The position numbers and the translations under genes were made by a program. Under the pieces are notes generated by a model. The model saw nothing but the letters and a program-made list of their open reading frames with translations, searched no databases and was not told the DNA's origin. A stretch of 64,000 nucleotides of DNA from Solirubrobacter deserti (lineage in GTDB: Bacteria; Actinomycetota; Thermoleophilia; Solirubrobacterales; Solirubrobacteraceae), in the NCBI RefSeq assembly GCF_003344625.1, contig NZ_QPKJ02000004.1:620001-684000 (forward strand), read 5' to 3'. This document shows, one piece after another, positions 63,971 to 64,000 of the stretch. Position 1 is the first letter of the stretch; each line of letters opens with the position of its first letter.

Positions 63971-64000
63971 CTCGCTCCCCTCATCGGCAGATCGGCGTGA

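Overview
The window is 64 kb of very GC-rich, densely coding DNA. Many start codons are GTG or TTG, stops and starts often overlap as ATGA/GTGA, and long spurious open frames run antisense to real genes. The gene content points to a high-GC actinobacterium, most likely of the Thermoleophilia/Solirubrobacterales type: an actinobacterial IHF-like protein, PspC-kinase-regulator and LAL regulators, an Rv1264-like cyclase, short secreted RTX-repeat proteins and a full mce operon with its own ATPase. The assignment is inference from gene content; there is no rRNA or tRNA in the window to check it.

Layout. 1-5.5 kb: an electron-transfer pair (PDR-type reductase, FrhB-like Fe-S protein) facing cobalamin-dependent methionine synthase. 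5.6-10.7 kb: a secreted amidohydrolase with a collagen-like tail, a Tat-exported dienelactone-hydrolase-like protein, and a uronate-dehydrogenase-like/carboxylate-amine-ligase pair. 10.8-19.3 kb: a PspC-histidine kinase-response regulator operon, then two large divergent LAL-family regulators that look like paralogues and share a 38-bp intergenic spacer holding a near-palindrome. 19.2-28.7 kb: a YihY protein, small proteins and a nitrogen block (type III glutamine synthetase, Amt transporter, PII protein, PucR regulator) with a multidomain PP2C phosphatase between. 28.8-31 kb: an RTX-repeat protein, a cold-shock protein, a lipoprotein and an acetyltransferase.

31.0-45.5 kb is one compact operon: two YrbE/MlaE permeases, an Mkl/MlaF ATPase, six MCE proteins, an MmpL/HpnN-like RND protein and a membrane-anchored thioredoxin-fold protein. 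It probably builds an envelope lipid transporter. 45.5-48.8 kb holds small housekeeping-like genes (B3/4-like protein, aminotransferase, membrane proteins, glyoxalase, IHF-like protein). 49-52.4 kb is the most intriguing part: a serine-palmitoyltransferase-like enzyme divergent from a GNAT-fold N-acyltransferase followed by a fatty-acid-2-hydroxylase-like protein, which together suggest sphingolipid or ceramide synthesis in an actinobacterium. A nine-copy 21-bp tandem repeat sits just downstream, before an AlkA-type glycosylase.

53.6-64 kb: a thiamine-precursor ABC transporter under a TPP riboswitch, an NTF2-like protein, a class III cyclase, a HAD-VWA-MoxR operon, a TetR gene divergent from YceI and FMN-reductase genes with twin operator-like repeats between them, and a soluble globin-coupled chemoreceptor. 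Several gene borders carry long perfect hairpins; one has a 22-bp stem that contains the stop codons of both converging genes. No insertion sequence, prophage, CRISPR array, rRNA or tRNA was recognised, and the only stretch over 300 bases without a confident gene is the tandem-repeat region at about 52.4-52.7 kb.
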